Under the pieces are notes generated by a model that saw only the letters and a list, made by a program, of their open reading frames with translations, searched no databases and was not told the DNA's origin. Of a DNA stretch of 46,675 nt, positions 15,314 through 23,213 are shown piece after piece; the stretch's first letter is position 1, and each line of letters starts with the position of its first letter. Position numbers and translations under genes: made by a program. Source of the stretch: Streptomyces sp. NBRC 110611 (GTDB taxonomy: Bacteria; Actinomycetota; Actinomycetes; Streptomycetales; Streptomycetaceae); contig NZ_BBUY01000022.1 in the NCBI RefSeq assembly GCF_001590865.1, positions 49,543-96,217 of the forward strand, in the 5' to 3' direction.

Positions 15314-16648
15314 GTGACCGAAGTCCTGCTGCTGTTCCTGGCCCTGGCGCTCACCCTGGCATGCGCGGTGTTCGTCGCGGCCGAGTTCTCCCTGACCACT
15401 ATCGAGCGCGGTGAGCTGGAGCGTGCCGCCGCAGCCGGCGAGCGCGGCGCCGCGAGCGCGCTGAAGGCCGCCAAGCGGCTGACCTTCCAGCTCTCCGGCG
15501 CCCAGCTGGGCATCACGGTGACCTCGCTGGTGATCGGCATGCTCGCCGAACCGTCCCTCGCCGCCCTGCTGCGCGGCCCGCTGCAGGCCGTCGGCCTGCC
15601 CGCAGGGGCGGTCTCCACACTCGCCACGTTCCTGGGCGTCGGCCTGTCGACCGTGGTGCTGATGGTGGTCGGCGAGCTGGTGCCGAAGAACTGGGCGATC
15701 TCCAGCCCGCTGGCCGTCGCCAAGGTCGTGGCCGGGCCGCAGCGCGGCTTCACCGCCGCCTTCGCGCCGCTGATCCGGCATCTGAACAACACCGCGAACC
15801 GTGCCGTACGCCGCGTCGGCCTGGAACCGCAGGAAGAGCTCGCCTCCGCCCGCACCCCCGAGGAGCTGGTGGCGCTCGTCCAGCACTCCGCACGCGAAGG
15901 AGCGATCGAGGCGGACTCGGCCGAACTGTTCGTCCGCACCCTGCACCTGAGCGAGCTGACCGCCGAGAACGTCATGACCCCGCGCGTGGACGTCCAGGCC
16001 CTGGAAGCCCACGCCACCGCCGCCGACGCCGCGAACCTGACCCTGGCGACGGGCCTGTCCCGCTTCCCGGTCTACCGCGACAGCCTGGACGAGGTGATCG
16101 GCACCATCCACATCCGGGACGTCCTGGCACTGGAAGAGGACAAGCGGGCGATGACTCCGGTCACCGACCTGATCACCCCGCCCCTGCTGGTGCCCCACTC
16201 GCTGCCCGTGGACACGCTGCTCGGGCGGCTGCGCAAGGCCCGCACCATGGCCGTGATCATCGACGAGTACGGCGGCACCGCTGGAGTCGCCACTGTCGAG
16301 GACATCGTCGAGGAGGTCGTCGGCGAGGTCCGCGACGAACACGACCCTCACGAGCAGCCCGGCCTGATGCCCGTCGAGCCGTCCCCGGACGGCCAACCAG
16401 TATGGGAGGCGGACGGCAGTGTCCGCCTGGACGAGCTGAAGGAGATCGGCTTCGAGGCACCACAGGGCCCGTACGAGACCCTGGCCGGCTTGGTCGCGAC
16501 CCGCCTGGAGCGCATCCCGGCCCTGACCGACCGGATCCATGTGGGCGGATGGCAGCTGGCCGTCCTCCACATCGAGCACCACCGGGCCGACCGGGTCCGC
16601 CTCACCGCCCCGGCCGCCGCCCAGCCCACCACGGAGGCCGCCCGATGA
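15314..16648 (+). CDS. CNNM/CorC (hemolysin C)-family transporter, full length
   Basis: A 444-residue membrane protein of the CNNM/CorC family, implicated in Mg2+ (and Co2+) efflux or Na+-coupled exchange. The order is a DUF21 membrane domain (about 1-175; FVAAEFSLTTIERGELERAA, then LGITVTSLVIGMLAEPSLAA and MVVGELVPKNWAIS), two CBS domains (about 205-330; VMTPRVDVQAL, GLSRFPVYRDSLDEVIGTIH, VIIDEYGGTAGVATVEDIVE) and a CorC_HlyC domain (about 350-435; WEADGSVRLDELKEIGFEAP, ETLAGLVATRLERIP). GTG 15314 follows GAGGGTGG and gives the standard N-terminus. The last codons overlap the ATG of the second CNNM gene (ATGA), so the two are co-translated and may form a heteromer. The pair is closed by a 19-bp terminator hairpin. 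Confidence 0.9.
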   Translation: MTEVLLLFLALALTLACAVFVAAEFSLTTIERGELERAAAAGERGAASALKAAKRLTFQLSGAQLGITVTSLVIGMLAEPSLAALLRGPLQAVGLPAGAVSTLATFLGVGLSTVVLMVVGELVPKNWAISSPLAVAKVVAGPQRGFTAAFAPLIRHLNNTANRAVRRVGLEPQEELASARTPEELVALVQHSAREGAIEADSAELFVRTLHLSELTAENVMTPRVDVQALEAHATAADAANLTLATGLSRFPVYRDSLDEVIGTIHIRDVLALEEDKRAMTPVTDLITPPLLVPHSLPVDTLLGRLRKARTMAVIIDEYGGTAGVATVEDIVEEVVGEVRDEHDPHEQPGLMPVEPSPDGQPVWEADGSVRLDELKEIGFEAPQGPYETLAGLVATRLERIPALTDRIHVGGWQLAVLHIEHHRADRVRLTAPAAAQPTTEAAR

Positions 16649-17667
16649 CCACGATCCAGCTGTTGATCGGCGCGCTCACCCTGGTCACCAACGCGTTCTT
16701 CGTCGGCGGCGAGTTCGCCCTGATCTCGGTGCGCCGCAGCCAGATCGAACCCGCCGCGCGGAAGGGCAATCGGCGGGCGAAGGCCACCTTGTGGGGGCTT
16801 GAGCATCTCTCGGCGATGCTGGCCACCGCCCAGCTCGGCATCACCGTCTCCTCGCTGGTGCTGGGCGCGGTTGCCGAACCGGCCATCGCGCACCTGCTGG
16901 AACCGCCCTTCCAGTCTGTCGGCATGCCCGGGGCGTTGATTCACCCGATCGCGTTCGTCATCGCGTTGACCCTGGCGACGTATCTGCACATGCTGATCGG
17001 CGAGATGGTCCCGAAGAACGTCGCGCTCGCCGCTCCGGCGCGGACCGCGCTGCTGCTCGGCCCGCCGCTGGTCGCCCTCACCCGCGCCCTCAAGCCGGTG
17101 GTGTTCGGGATCAACGCGTTCGCCAACGCCCTGCTGCGGATGATGAAGGTCGAACCGAAGGACGAGGTCGCCTCCGTCTTCACCGACGAAGAACTCACCC
17201 GGCTGGTCAAGGACTCCAGCGCCGCCGGCCTGCTCGACCCCGAGGACGTCGAACGCCTCCAAGACGCCCTGGAACTGGGCACCCGCCCCGTCGGCGAGGT
17301 GATGGTGCCGCTGAGCAAGACCGTTACCGTCGGCCACGACATCACTCCGCAGCAGCTGGAGCGCGCCGCTGCGGCCTCCGGCTTCTCCCGGCTGCCCGTC
17401 ACCGGCCCCGGCGACGAGGTACTGGGCTACCTTCACATCAAGGACGCCCTGGGCATGGCCGAGCGCACCCAGCCGTTCCCGCGCACCGCGCTGCACACGG
17501 TCATCCAGGTCGCCCTCGACACCCCGCTGGACGACACCATGACCGCCATGCGTGCCGCCGGCACTCACCTGGCCGCCGTCACCGGCGACAAGGGCACCGT
17601 CATCGGCTTCGTCACCATGGAAGACGTCCTGGAGGAACTGGTCGGCGCGGCTTCGGATCGACAGTGA
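16645..17667 (+). CDS. CNNM/CorC-family protein lacking the C-terminal CorC_HlyC domain
   Basis: A 340-residue paralogue of the upstream protein. It has a DUF21 membrane domain (about 1-180; NAFFVGGEFALISVRRSQIE, LGITVSSLVLGAVAEPAIAH, LIGEMVPKNVALAAP) and a CBS pair (about 205-335; VGEVMVPLSKTVTVG, SGFSRLPVTGPGDEVLGYLH, GTVIGFVTMEDVLEELVG) but ends just after the second CBS domain. ATG 16645 overlaps the preceding TGA by four bases. A long and a short CNNM gene in tandem is a common actinobacterial arrangement, so the short one is probably a normal partner rather than a truncation. With the MgtA-type ATPase at 23.2 kb it ties the island to Mg2+ homeostasis. Confidence 0.88.
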   Translation: MTTIQLLIGALTLVTNAFFVGGEFALISVRRSQIEPAARKGNRRAKATLWGLEHLSAMLATAQLGITVSSLVLGAVAEPAIAHLLEPPFQSVGMPGALIHPIAFVIALTLATYLHMLIGEMVPKNVALAAPARTALLLGPPLVALTRALKPVVFGINAFANALLRMMKVEPKDEVASVFTDEELTRLVKDSSAAGLLDPEDVERLQDALELGTRPVGEVMVPLSKTVTVGHDITPQQLERAAAASGFSRLPVTGPGDEVLGYLHIKDALGMAERTQPFPRTALHTVIQVALDTPLDDTMTAMRAAGTHLAAVTGDKGTVIGFVTMEDVLEELVGAASDRQ

Positions 17668-17674
17668 CCATCCA

Positions 17675-17718
17675 CCGCGGCGGGCCGGTGGGCTGTACGG
17701 CCCACCGGCCCGCCGCGG
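17675..17718. terminator. Strong rho-independent-type hairpin after the CNNM pair
   Basis: A perfect 19-bp inverted repeat (CCGCGGCGGGCCGGTGGGC and its complement) around the loop TGTACG begins eight bases after the second CNNM stop. No U-tract follows, as is usual in Streptomyces. Confidence 0.85.
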
Positions 17719-17830
17719 CCTACGCGATGAACCGACAGATCCCGGCCTGTGAGACGACGGGCCTCAAGATCCTCTAAGATTCACACCTGTTGGAGCCATG
17801 GAACAGGTCTGCGAGGGAACGAATCACCCC

Positions 17831-18715
17831 ATGTCCGAACGGACTGCCGCGCGGTTAAGGCGCGGTCTCGCCGGCCGCAGCCGTCGCATCGTGGACTCCG
17901 CCGCGTTCACCACGACGGTCTTCTGCCTCATCGCCGCGAATGCCGCGCTGATGGGCGTCGAGACCTACTCCGGCGTCGTGGATGAATGGCGCAACGTGCT
18001 GGGAACCGCGGAACTCCTCTTTCTCGTCGCCTTCACCGTCGAGATACTGCTGCGAGTCGCCGCCCACACCGACCGGCCCAAGGATTTCTTCCGCGATCCG
18101 TGGAACGTTTTCGACCTGCTCGTCATCACCTTGGCATTTCTGCCGTTCGCCCGCGAGAACGCCACTGTGCTGCGGCTGCTCCGGCTGGCCAGGGTGCTGC
18201 GTGCGGCGCGTTTCCTTCCTCAGCTACAGATCGTGATCGTCGCCGTCGGCAAGAGCCTGCCCGGAACGTTGAGCTTCCTGCTGGTTGGCGCGTTGTTGCT
18301 GTACGTATACGCCATGGTGGGCTGGGTGTTCTTCGCCGACGACGACCCCGAGCACTACGGGTCCCTGGGCCGCGCCGTCGTCACCCTCTTCCTTCTCATC
18401 ACCCTCGACGGTCTCGGCGACGCGGTCCGTGCGGGCCTGGAAGTTTCCCGCTGGACCATCCTCTACTTCGCCTCCTTCGTTCTGCTCGGCTCCTTCGTCC
18501 TGGTCAACCTCCTCATTGGCGTCGTTATCAACTCCCTTGAAGAAGCCTGTGAACTCGAAGCACCCGCCCACCAGCCACCGCGGCAACCCAGCACGTCTGA
18601 CTCCGGACGCCTGCACCAGCGCATCGCTGCAGCCCGGCCCAGAACAACGAGTCACCTGATCGAAGAGACATGCCCTAGTACCGCGAGTTACCGGACAGCA
18701 TGCGGTAGCAGCTGA
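17831..18715 (+). CDS. Voltage-gated-type (six-TM) cation channel protein
   Basis: A 294-residue ion-transport protein resembling single-domain bacterial sodium channels. Hydrophobic helices run in the S1-S6 order: AFTTTVFCLIAANAALMGVE, then LGTAELLFLVAFTVEILLRV, then FDLLVITLAFLPFA. An S4 sensor follows with Arg at every third position (RLLRLARVLRAARFL), then S5 (LLVGALLLYVYAMVGWVFFA), the pore region (VTLFLLITLDGLGDAVRAGL) and S6 (LGSFVLVNLLIGVVINSLEE). The pore reads TLDGL where NaChBac-type channels have TLESW, so selectivity may differ. ATG 17831 follows GAGGGAACG; ATG 17798 is an alternative with a closer GGAG. The last 40 bases overlap the 3' end of the minus-strand GlsB gene, so the C-terminal tail may be unusual. 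Confidence 0.82.
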   Translation: MSERTAARLRRGLAGRSRRIVDSAAFTTTVFCLIAANAALMGVETYSGVVDEWRNVLGTAELLFLVAFTVEILLRVAAHTDRPKDFFRDPWNVFDLLVITLAFLPFARENATVLRLLRLARVLRAARFLPQLQIVIVAVGKSLPGTLSFLLVGALLLYVYAMVGWVFFADDDPEHYGSLGRAVVTLFLLITLDGLGDAVRAGLEVSRWTILYFASFVLLGSFVLVNLLIGVVINSLEEACELEAPAHQPPRQPSTSDSGRLHQRIAAARPRTTSHLIEETCPSTASYRTACGSS

Positions 18716-18941
18716 GCAGGATGAGCGAGCCGCTGATCGCTGCTCCCCAGGTGGCCAGGTCGAAGAACTCCTTCGTCACCGGCCGGTCGAAGAGGCGGAC
18801 GGAGATCCAGCCGCCGACAAAGGCGCCGGCGACGCCGATGAACGTGCTGCCGATGAGGCCGCCCGAATCACGGCCGGGCAGCAGGATCTTGGCGATGACC
18901 CCGGCAAGCAGGCCCAGGATGATCCAGCTGACGATACCCAT
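18675..18941 (-). CDS. GlsB/YeaQ/YmgE-family stress membrane protein (second copy)
   Basis: An 88-residue membrane protein of the same family as the one at 13629: MGIVSWIILGLLAGVIAKIL, LPGRDSGGLIGSTFIGVAGA and a third hydrophobic segment (WGAAISGSLILLSCYRML). Here the GRD-SGG loop is the common family version, while the first copy has GRQHIGV, so the two are diverged paralogues rather than a recent duplication. ATG 18941 is preceded on the minus strand by GGGAAGGA. The TTGCGCAA palindrome lies 55 bp upstream, making this gene a member of the island's main putative regulon. Its 3' end overlaps the convergent channel gene by about 40 bp. Confidence 0.87.
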   Translation of the reverse strand: MGIVSWIILGLLAGVIAKILLPGRDSGGLIGSTFIGVAGAFVGGWISVRLFDRPVTKEFFDLATWGAAISGSLILLSCYRMLSGNSRY

Positions 18942-18995
18942 GCGCGTATCCTTCCCGCGGTGCGTTCGGTCGGCGATGGTCGGTCTCTTGCGTGG

Positions 18996-19003
18996 TTGCG
19001 CAA
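18996..19003. promoter_or_regulatory. TTGCGCAA palindrome, copy 1 (glsB-type gene)
   Basis: The sequence ggTTGCGCAAtg lies 55 bp upstream of the minus-strand GlsB start. It is one of seven perfect, exclusively intergenic copies in the window. Confidence 0.65.
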
Positions 19004-19330
19004 TGCTACAGACATGCCGGAGGCGCCGTAACGGTATCCATGGTTGCGGAACTCCTCGTTGACCAGGACAGGGATGCCATGTCAGCCCCTTGGCCTAACA
19101 GATGCGCCACGAGCAGGCTCGGCCCAGCCTCGCAGTCACGTTGCGAAGCGAGGCAGACCCTAGGGATCCCAGATGACGCCACCGAGGACAAGACCTCGTT
19201 CGACGTCTCGTTGGCGACAGCGTGGCGGCGAACAGGGTGACAACGGGACGTCGTCCGGCTCGCGGCCTGCTGTGCGAATCCGGCACCTGCCGCGCGGCCA
19301 GGGTGGAATGATCTCGTCGGCGGTCGAAGT

Positions 19331-19358
19331 GACGGTGCTGAGGATGAGAGGCACCGTC
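19331..19358. promoter_or_regulatory. Inverted repeat in the leader of the RCK channel gene
   Basis: GACGGTGC-(12 bases)-GCACCGTC lies immediately before the GGGGGAGG ribosome-binding site of the gene at 19382. It could be an operator with half-sites two helical turns apart, or an RNA hairpin beside the ribosome-binding site. Confidence 0.4.
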
Positions 19359-19381
19359 GGCGGAGGGGGAGGTCTTCGGTA

Positions 19382-21337
19382 GTGCGCGCGAGGCTGCGGG
19401 ACCGGTTGCGGTACTGGTTCGACGGGACGATGGACCGGGGAACGCCAGCGTTGATCGGCTGGCTGGGGCTGGCCTCAGTCGCCTTGATAGTCGTGGTGAC
19501 GTGCCTGGTGGTCGCGTTCACCGATGAGGACACCGAGGCAAACGGCGGCTGGCTGGGCGTGGCCTGGATGAGCCTGCTGCGCACGCTGGATCCCGGCACG
19601 ATGGGCGGGGACACGGGCGGAGCTGTGTTCCTCGGCCTCATGCTGACGGTAACCATCGGCGGAATCTTCATCGTCAGCGCGCTCATCGGTGTGCTGACCA
19701 CCGGACTGGAAGCCCGGATCCAGGAGCTGCGACGGGGCAAGTCCCGGCTGATCGAGCGCGGGCACACCGTCGTGCTGGGCTGGTCGGAGCAAGTCTTCAC
19801 AGTGATCGCGGAGTTGGTCGAGGCCAACCAGAGCGAACGACGCTCGTGCGTGGTGATTCTCGCCGATCGCGACAAGGTCGAGATGGAGGACGAGATCCGC
19901 CGACGGATCCCGGAGACCGGCCGCACACGGGTGGTCTGCCGGTCCGGCAGCCCCCTTCAACGGGCGGATCTGGAACTGGTGAGCCTGGACGCGGCCAAAT
20001 CCATCATGGTGCTGCCACCTGTCGGGGACGACGGGGACACCGACGTCATCAAGATTCTGCTGCTCCTGAACAGCCGGCCGTGGCGGGGCGCACGCCCCAA
20101 CATCGTCGCGGCCGTGGAGAATTCCCCCAATCTGGCTGCGGCCCGTCTCGCCGCAGGCGAGGACGCGCTGGTGATCGACGCAGACGACATCGCCGTGCGC
20201 CTCATCGTGCAGTCACACCGGCAGTCGGGACTGTCCACCGTCTTCGACGAACTCCTCAGCTTCGTCGGCAACGAGTTATACCCCTACGCCGCAACCGCAC
20301 TGGCCGGTACGACGTACGGGGAGGCCCTCCACCGCTTCGACCTCGGGATCCCGGTCGGTCTGCGCAAGAAGGACGGGGAGTTCGTGGTCAACCCGCCGAT
20401 GGACACGGTCATCGCCTCCGATGACGAGGTGCTCGTCCTGGCCGAGGACGACCTGCTCATCCGGCTATCGAACACCCGGCCTGCGGTCACTCATTCGGCG
20501 ATCACCTCCGCCCCCGGCCTATCACCGGCTCCCGACCGCACGCTCGTGATCGGCTGGAACTCCCGCGGACCGAAGATCATCACATTGCTGGACTGCCTGG
20601 TCGAGCCCGGATCGCTGATCGATATCGCAGCCCTCAGACGCCCCGAGGAAGACCTCCAGGAGCACCTGGAGAACCTCACGGTGGGCTACAAGCCCTGCGA
20701 ACCGACGCTCAGGCCGTCACTGGAGTCCCTGGACCTGGCCCGCTACGGCCACATCATCGTCCTGACCGACGACGACATCGACTCCGGACGCGCCGATGAC
20801 CGCACGCTCGTGACGCTGCTGCACCTGCGCGATTCCGCGATCCGGTCCGGTAGCCCGTATTCGATCGTCACCGAGATGAACAGTGACGCCAACCGCGAGA
20901 TCGCCCAGGTCACCCGGGCGGACGACTTCATTGTCAGCACCAAGATCATCAGCCTTCTGCTGACCCAGCTCGTCGAGGACCGGCGCCTCTACGCCGCCTT
21001 CACCGATCTCTTCGACCCGGCGGGATCGGAGATCTACCTCAAGCCGTCCTCCAATTACCTCTCCCCGGGGACGCCGGCGAATTTCGCGACGGTCATCGAA
21101 GCGGCCCGGCAACGGGGAGAGACGGCCATCGGCTACCGCATTGCACGGCACAGCGATGAACCTCCGACGTACGGCGTCTTCCTCAACCCCTCGAAGACCG
21201 CGCCGCTGTCCCTGGGCGAGAACGACTCCATCGTGGTACTCGCGGAGGACGGCCGGGTGACCGCGAACGTACCCGGCCCCAGGGGAAAGGAGTACGGCGA
21301 GGCCAGTCCGGAGGCAGGCGCCTCCTCGCAGTCTTAG
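19382..21337 (+). CDS. CASTOR/POLLUX-like ion channel with RCK domains
   Basis: A 651-residue protein of the CASTOR/POLLUX/SYM8-related group, channels that pass K+ or other cations and are gated by cytosolic RCK domains. The N-terminus has two hydrophobic segments (about 22-47, IGWLGLASVALIVVVTCLVV; about 81-107, AVFLGLMLTVTIGGIFIVSA). Two Rossmann-like RCK modules follow, one starting at GHTVVLGWSEQVFTVIAELV (about 127) and the other at DRTLVIGWNSRGPKIITLLD (about 386), each with the glycine-rich nucleotide-binding turn. GTG 19382 sits ten bases after GGGGGAGG. The gene stands alone between divergent and convergent neighbours, with its own leader repeat. With the six-TM channel, the CNNM pair and MgtA it completes a cation-handling set. 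Confidence 0.87.
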   Translation: MRARLRDRLRYWFDGTMDRGTPALIGWLGLASVALIVVVTCLVVAFTDEDTEANGGWLGVAWMSLLRTLDPGTMGGDTGGAVFLGLMLTVTIGGIFIVSALIGVLTTGLEARIQELRRGKSRLIERGHTVVLGWSEQVFTVIAELVEANQSERRSCVVILADRDKVEMEDEIRRRIPETGRTRVVCRSGSPLQRADLELVSLDAAKSIMVLPPVGDDGDTDVIKILLLLNSRPWRGARPNIVAAVENSPNLAAARLAAGEDALVIDADDIAVRLIVQSHRQSGLSTVFDELLSFVGNELYPYAATALAGTTYGEALHRFDLGIPVGLRKKDGEFVVNPPMDTVIASDDEVLVLAEDDLLIRLSNTRPAVTHSAITSAPGLSPAPDRTLVIGWNSRGPKIITLLDCLVEPGSLIDIAALRRPEEDLQEHLENLTVGYKPCEPTLRPSLESLDLARYGHIIVLTDDDIDSGRADDRTLVTLLHLRDSAIRSGSPYSIVTEMNSDANREIAQVTRADDFIVSTKIISLLLTQLVEDRRLYAAFTDLFDPAGSEIYLKPSSNYLSPGTPANFATVIEAARQRGETAIGYRIARHSDEPPTYGVFLNPSKTAPLSLGENDSIVVLAEDGRVTANVPGPRGKEYGEASPEAGASSQS

Positions 21338-21357
21338 CGGCGAAGTCACGCAACCGC

Positions 21358-22530
21358 TCAGTTGGGGATCCAACCCCTCCGCGCCGGGTCCCTGGTGAAC
21401 GCCCAAGTCATCCTGGGTTCCATCGCCCACCGGAACGCCCGCTGGGCGGGTGGTGTGCACAGCAGGGTGACGACGGCGCCGGCGAACAGCGTGAGCAGCA
21501 CCATGCCCCAGGGGGTGTGCACCCACGGGTGGTCGTACCAGTGCCCGAAGCGGGAGCCCTTGGCGAGGAAGCCGTGCAGCAAGTAGCCGTAGAGGGTGCC
21601 CGCGCCCAGCGCCGTGCACCACATCGTCCGGCCCGGAATCCAGGCGAAGAAGCAGGCCACCAGCACCAGCGAGCAGCCGAACATGGCCAGCGTCATCACC
21701 GCGCCGCTCCACCCCGGGGCGCCGAGTTCCTGCGCGGCGTCACGGTGGTAGAACCATGCGGCGTTCATCCGCGGCGCTGCCCAGTACGCAAAGACCAGCG
21801 CGCCCACGAAGACCGGTATGGCGGCGATCCGCGCCCGCTTGTTGCGTACGAGCTTGAAGTGCCGGGGCTTGAGGCACAGCCCGAGTACGAAGAACGGCAG
21901 GAACTGTAGTACCCGCTGCAGATCCAGGTCGTCGCCGATGTCGGGTGAGACAGATGCCAGGACGGCGATGGCCAGTGCGAGCGGCAGTGGCCATCGGAGG
22001 ATCTTCCACAGCGGGGTGGTCAGGCGCCAGATGAACAGCGCCAGCAGAAACCAGGTGAGGTACCAGGGGTCCATGAGGCTGATGGGGTGATGAGGATCGT
22101 CATCCGCCCACCTCTTGAAGAGGGTGTAGGCGACCTCGAAGAGGACGTACGGGACCGCGACGCCGGTGATCAGCCGCTGCAGCCGGTCCTTGCGCATATC
22201 GAAACTGCGCGAGAAATAGCCGGAGATGATGATGAACGCTGGCATATGAAAGGCGTACACGACGATGTAGAGCGCGGCCGCCGCCCGGCTGCCGTCGCGC
22301 AGCGGCTCCCACGCGTGCCCCATCGCCACCAGCATGATGGCCAGGTACTTCGCGTTGTCGAAGAACGCGTCGCGGACCTTAGCCATGGACACGGGCTTGG
22401 ACGCTGCGTCCGCCTGCCCGGCGCGTGCTCCCGTGGCCCCGGAGGGGCGGCCGGCCTGGTCGTCCGGCTCTCGCCTTTGCGGCGGCAGCGGGGCCCGTTG
22501 ACCAACGGCCTTCCGCAACATTTCGGTCAC
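21358..22530 (-). CDS. Membrane acyltransferase (acyltransferase-3/fucose-4-O-acetylase type)
   Basis: A multi-pass membrane protein of about 390 residues from the acyltransferase-3 family, which moves acyl groups onto surface sugars or cell-wall polymers. The signature FFDNAKYLAIMLVAMGHAWE, with the catalytic-type His in the first membrane helix, is followed by YAFHMPAFIIISGYFSRSFD and then about eight more hydrophobic segments (for example LTWFLLALFIWRLTTPLWKI and LGAGTLYGYLLHGFL). Residues 1-45 are cytoplasmic and Pro/Arg-rich. GTG 22530 has GAGGTGA nearby; an ATG at 22569 would add 13 residues. The gene converges on the RCK channel gene (stops 20 bp apart). Acylation of wall glycopolymer would fit with the LCP and UppP genes, but the substrate is not knowable from sequence. 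Confidence 0.85.
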   Translation of the reverse strand: MTEMLRKAVGQRAPLPPQRREPDDQAGRPSGATGARAGQADAASKPVSMAKVRDAFFDNAKYLAIMLVAMGHAWEPLRDGSRAAAALYIVVYAFHMPAFIIISGYFSRSFDMRKDRLQRLITGVAVPYVLFEVAYTLFKRWADDDPHHPISLMDPWYLTWFLLALFIWRLTTPLWKILRWPLPLALAIAVLASVSPDIGDDLDLQRVLQFLPFFVLGLCLKPRHFKLVRNKRARIAAIPVFVGALVFAYWAAPRMNAAWFYHRDAAQELGAPGWSGAVMTLAMFGCSLVLVACFFAWIPGRTMWCTALGAGTLYGYLLHGFLAKGSRFGHWYDHPWVHTPWGMVLLTLFAGAVVTLLCTPPAQRAFRWAMEPRMTWAFTRDPARRGWIPN

Positions 22531-22847
22531 AGGGTCACCTCGCTGGAACCTTGAGGGAGACGTGTGCATCTAATGGATTTAATGGATGGACGGGCGATTG
22601 GTGGCTTCGAGGCACCCTAGTGGCGCTTCCCCTGGCGGTCGAACCCGGCCACCCCGAAGACCGGGCGGATAATCCGTATCCGACCGGACCTTCAGGACTC
22701 TTCCATCGATGCCACGCCGCCTTTGTGGCTGGGGCGTTCGCGCGTATATACGCGCATGTACTGGAAACGGGCAGAGGGTGCGTAGCGTGGCGCCTAGACT
22801 GAGCGGTCGGGGACGAGGACGGCGTCCCACGGGGACGGAGAGTGGCG
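22531..22847. other. 317-bp divergent promoter region (acyltransferase / arsR-mgtA)
   Basis: No gene is supported. It contains a TAATGGAT direct repeat with a nine-base period at 22571-22587 (next to the acyltransferase start) and the 16-bp palindrome at 22740. Confidence 0.5.
22740..22755. promoter_or_regulatory. 16-bp palindrome, probable ArsR/SmtB-type operator
   Basis: GCGCGTATATACGCGC is a perfect palindrome with a TATATA centre, 93 bp upstream of the ArsR-family start. ArsR/SmtB repressors typically bind imperfect ATA-n-TAT dyads upstream of their own operon, so autoregulation of the arsR-mgtA unit is the simplest reading. The TATATA may also serve as a -10 element. Confidence 0.6.
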
Positions 22848-23213
22848 ATGGTGATGGGCAGAGGAGTCGAGGGCGGCATGGTGGATCCGTCCGCCGAGGT
22901 GCTGACCGAGGCGGCCGCCACGTTCGGGTTGCTCGCTTCCCCGCCACGGCTGCACATCGTATGGGCACTGACCCAGGGCGAGAGCGATGTGAGCGGCCTC
23001 GCCGAGCGCGTGGGCGGGGCGCTGCCGGCGGTGAGTCAGCACTTGTCGAAACTGCGGCTGGCCGGTCTGGTGCGGTCGCGCCGGGAAGGGCGGCGGGTGG
23101 TGTACCTCGTCGACGATCCCGATGTGGTGGCGGTGGTGCGGCTTCTGGTCGTCCAGGTGGCCGCCCGCTCCAGGCACGCGTCGTCGGCACCTGTCCGAGA
23201 CATCGGTGCCTGA
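22848..23213 (+). CDS. ArsR/SmtB-family transcriptional regulator
   Basis: A 121-residue winged-helix regulator: LTEAAATFGLLASPPRLHIV, then ESDVSGLAERVGGALPAVSQ and HLSKLRLAGLVRSRREGRRV, the standard ArsR helix-turn-helix and wing. The classical CxC motif in the recognition region is absent (SDVSGLAERVG). Possible ligands are the Asp pair in VDDPDVV and His in ARSRHA at the dimer-helix end, so the sensed ion is unclear. ATG 22848 lies seven bases after GGAG; GTG 22842 is also possible. The stop overlaps the GTG start of the MgtA-type ATPase gene by eight bases, so regulator and transporter form one operon, probably autoregulated through the palindrome at 22740. Confidence 0.85.
   Translation: MVMGRGVEGGMVDPSAEVLTEAAATFGLLASPPRLHIVWALTQGESDVSGLAERVGGALPAVSQHLSKLRLAGLVRSRREGRRVVYLVDDPDVVAVVRLLVVQVAARSRHASSAPVRDIGA

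Larger units (their letters stand above)
18942..19381. other. 440-bp intergenic region between divergent genes
   Basis: No gene is supported. The region holds the TTGCGCAA site for the minus-strand GlsB gene at its left end and an 8-bp inverted repeat plus a GGGGGAGG ribosome-binding site before the RCK channel at its right end. I see no convincing structure in the middle. Confidence 0.5.

Noticed and set aside
14633..16582. A 649-codon minus-strand open frame and similar long frames opposite mgtA (23575-25701) and plus-strand 42395-45211
   Set aside because: They are antisense to clearly conserved genes and have Gln/Gly/Arg/His-rich low-complexity translations typical of high-G+C shadow frames. 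Only the last 73 codons of the first are a real gene.
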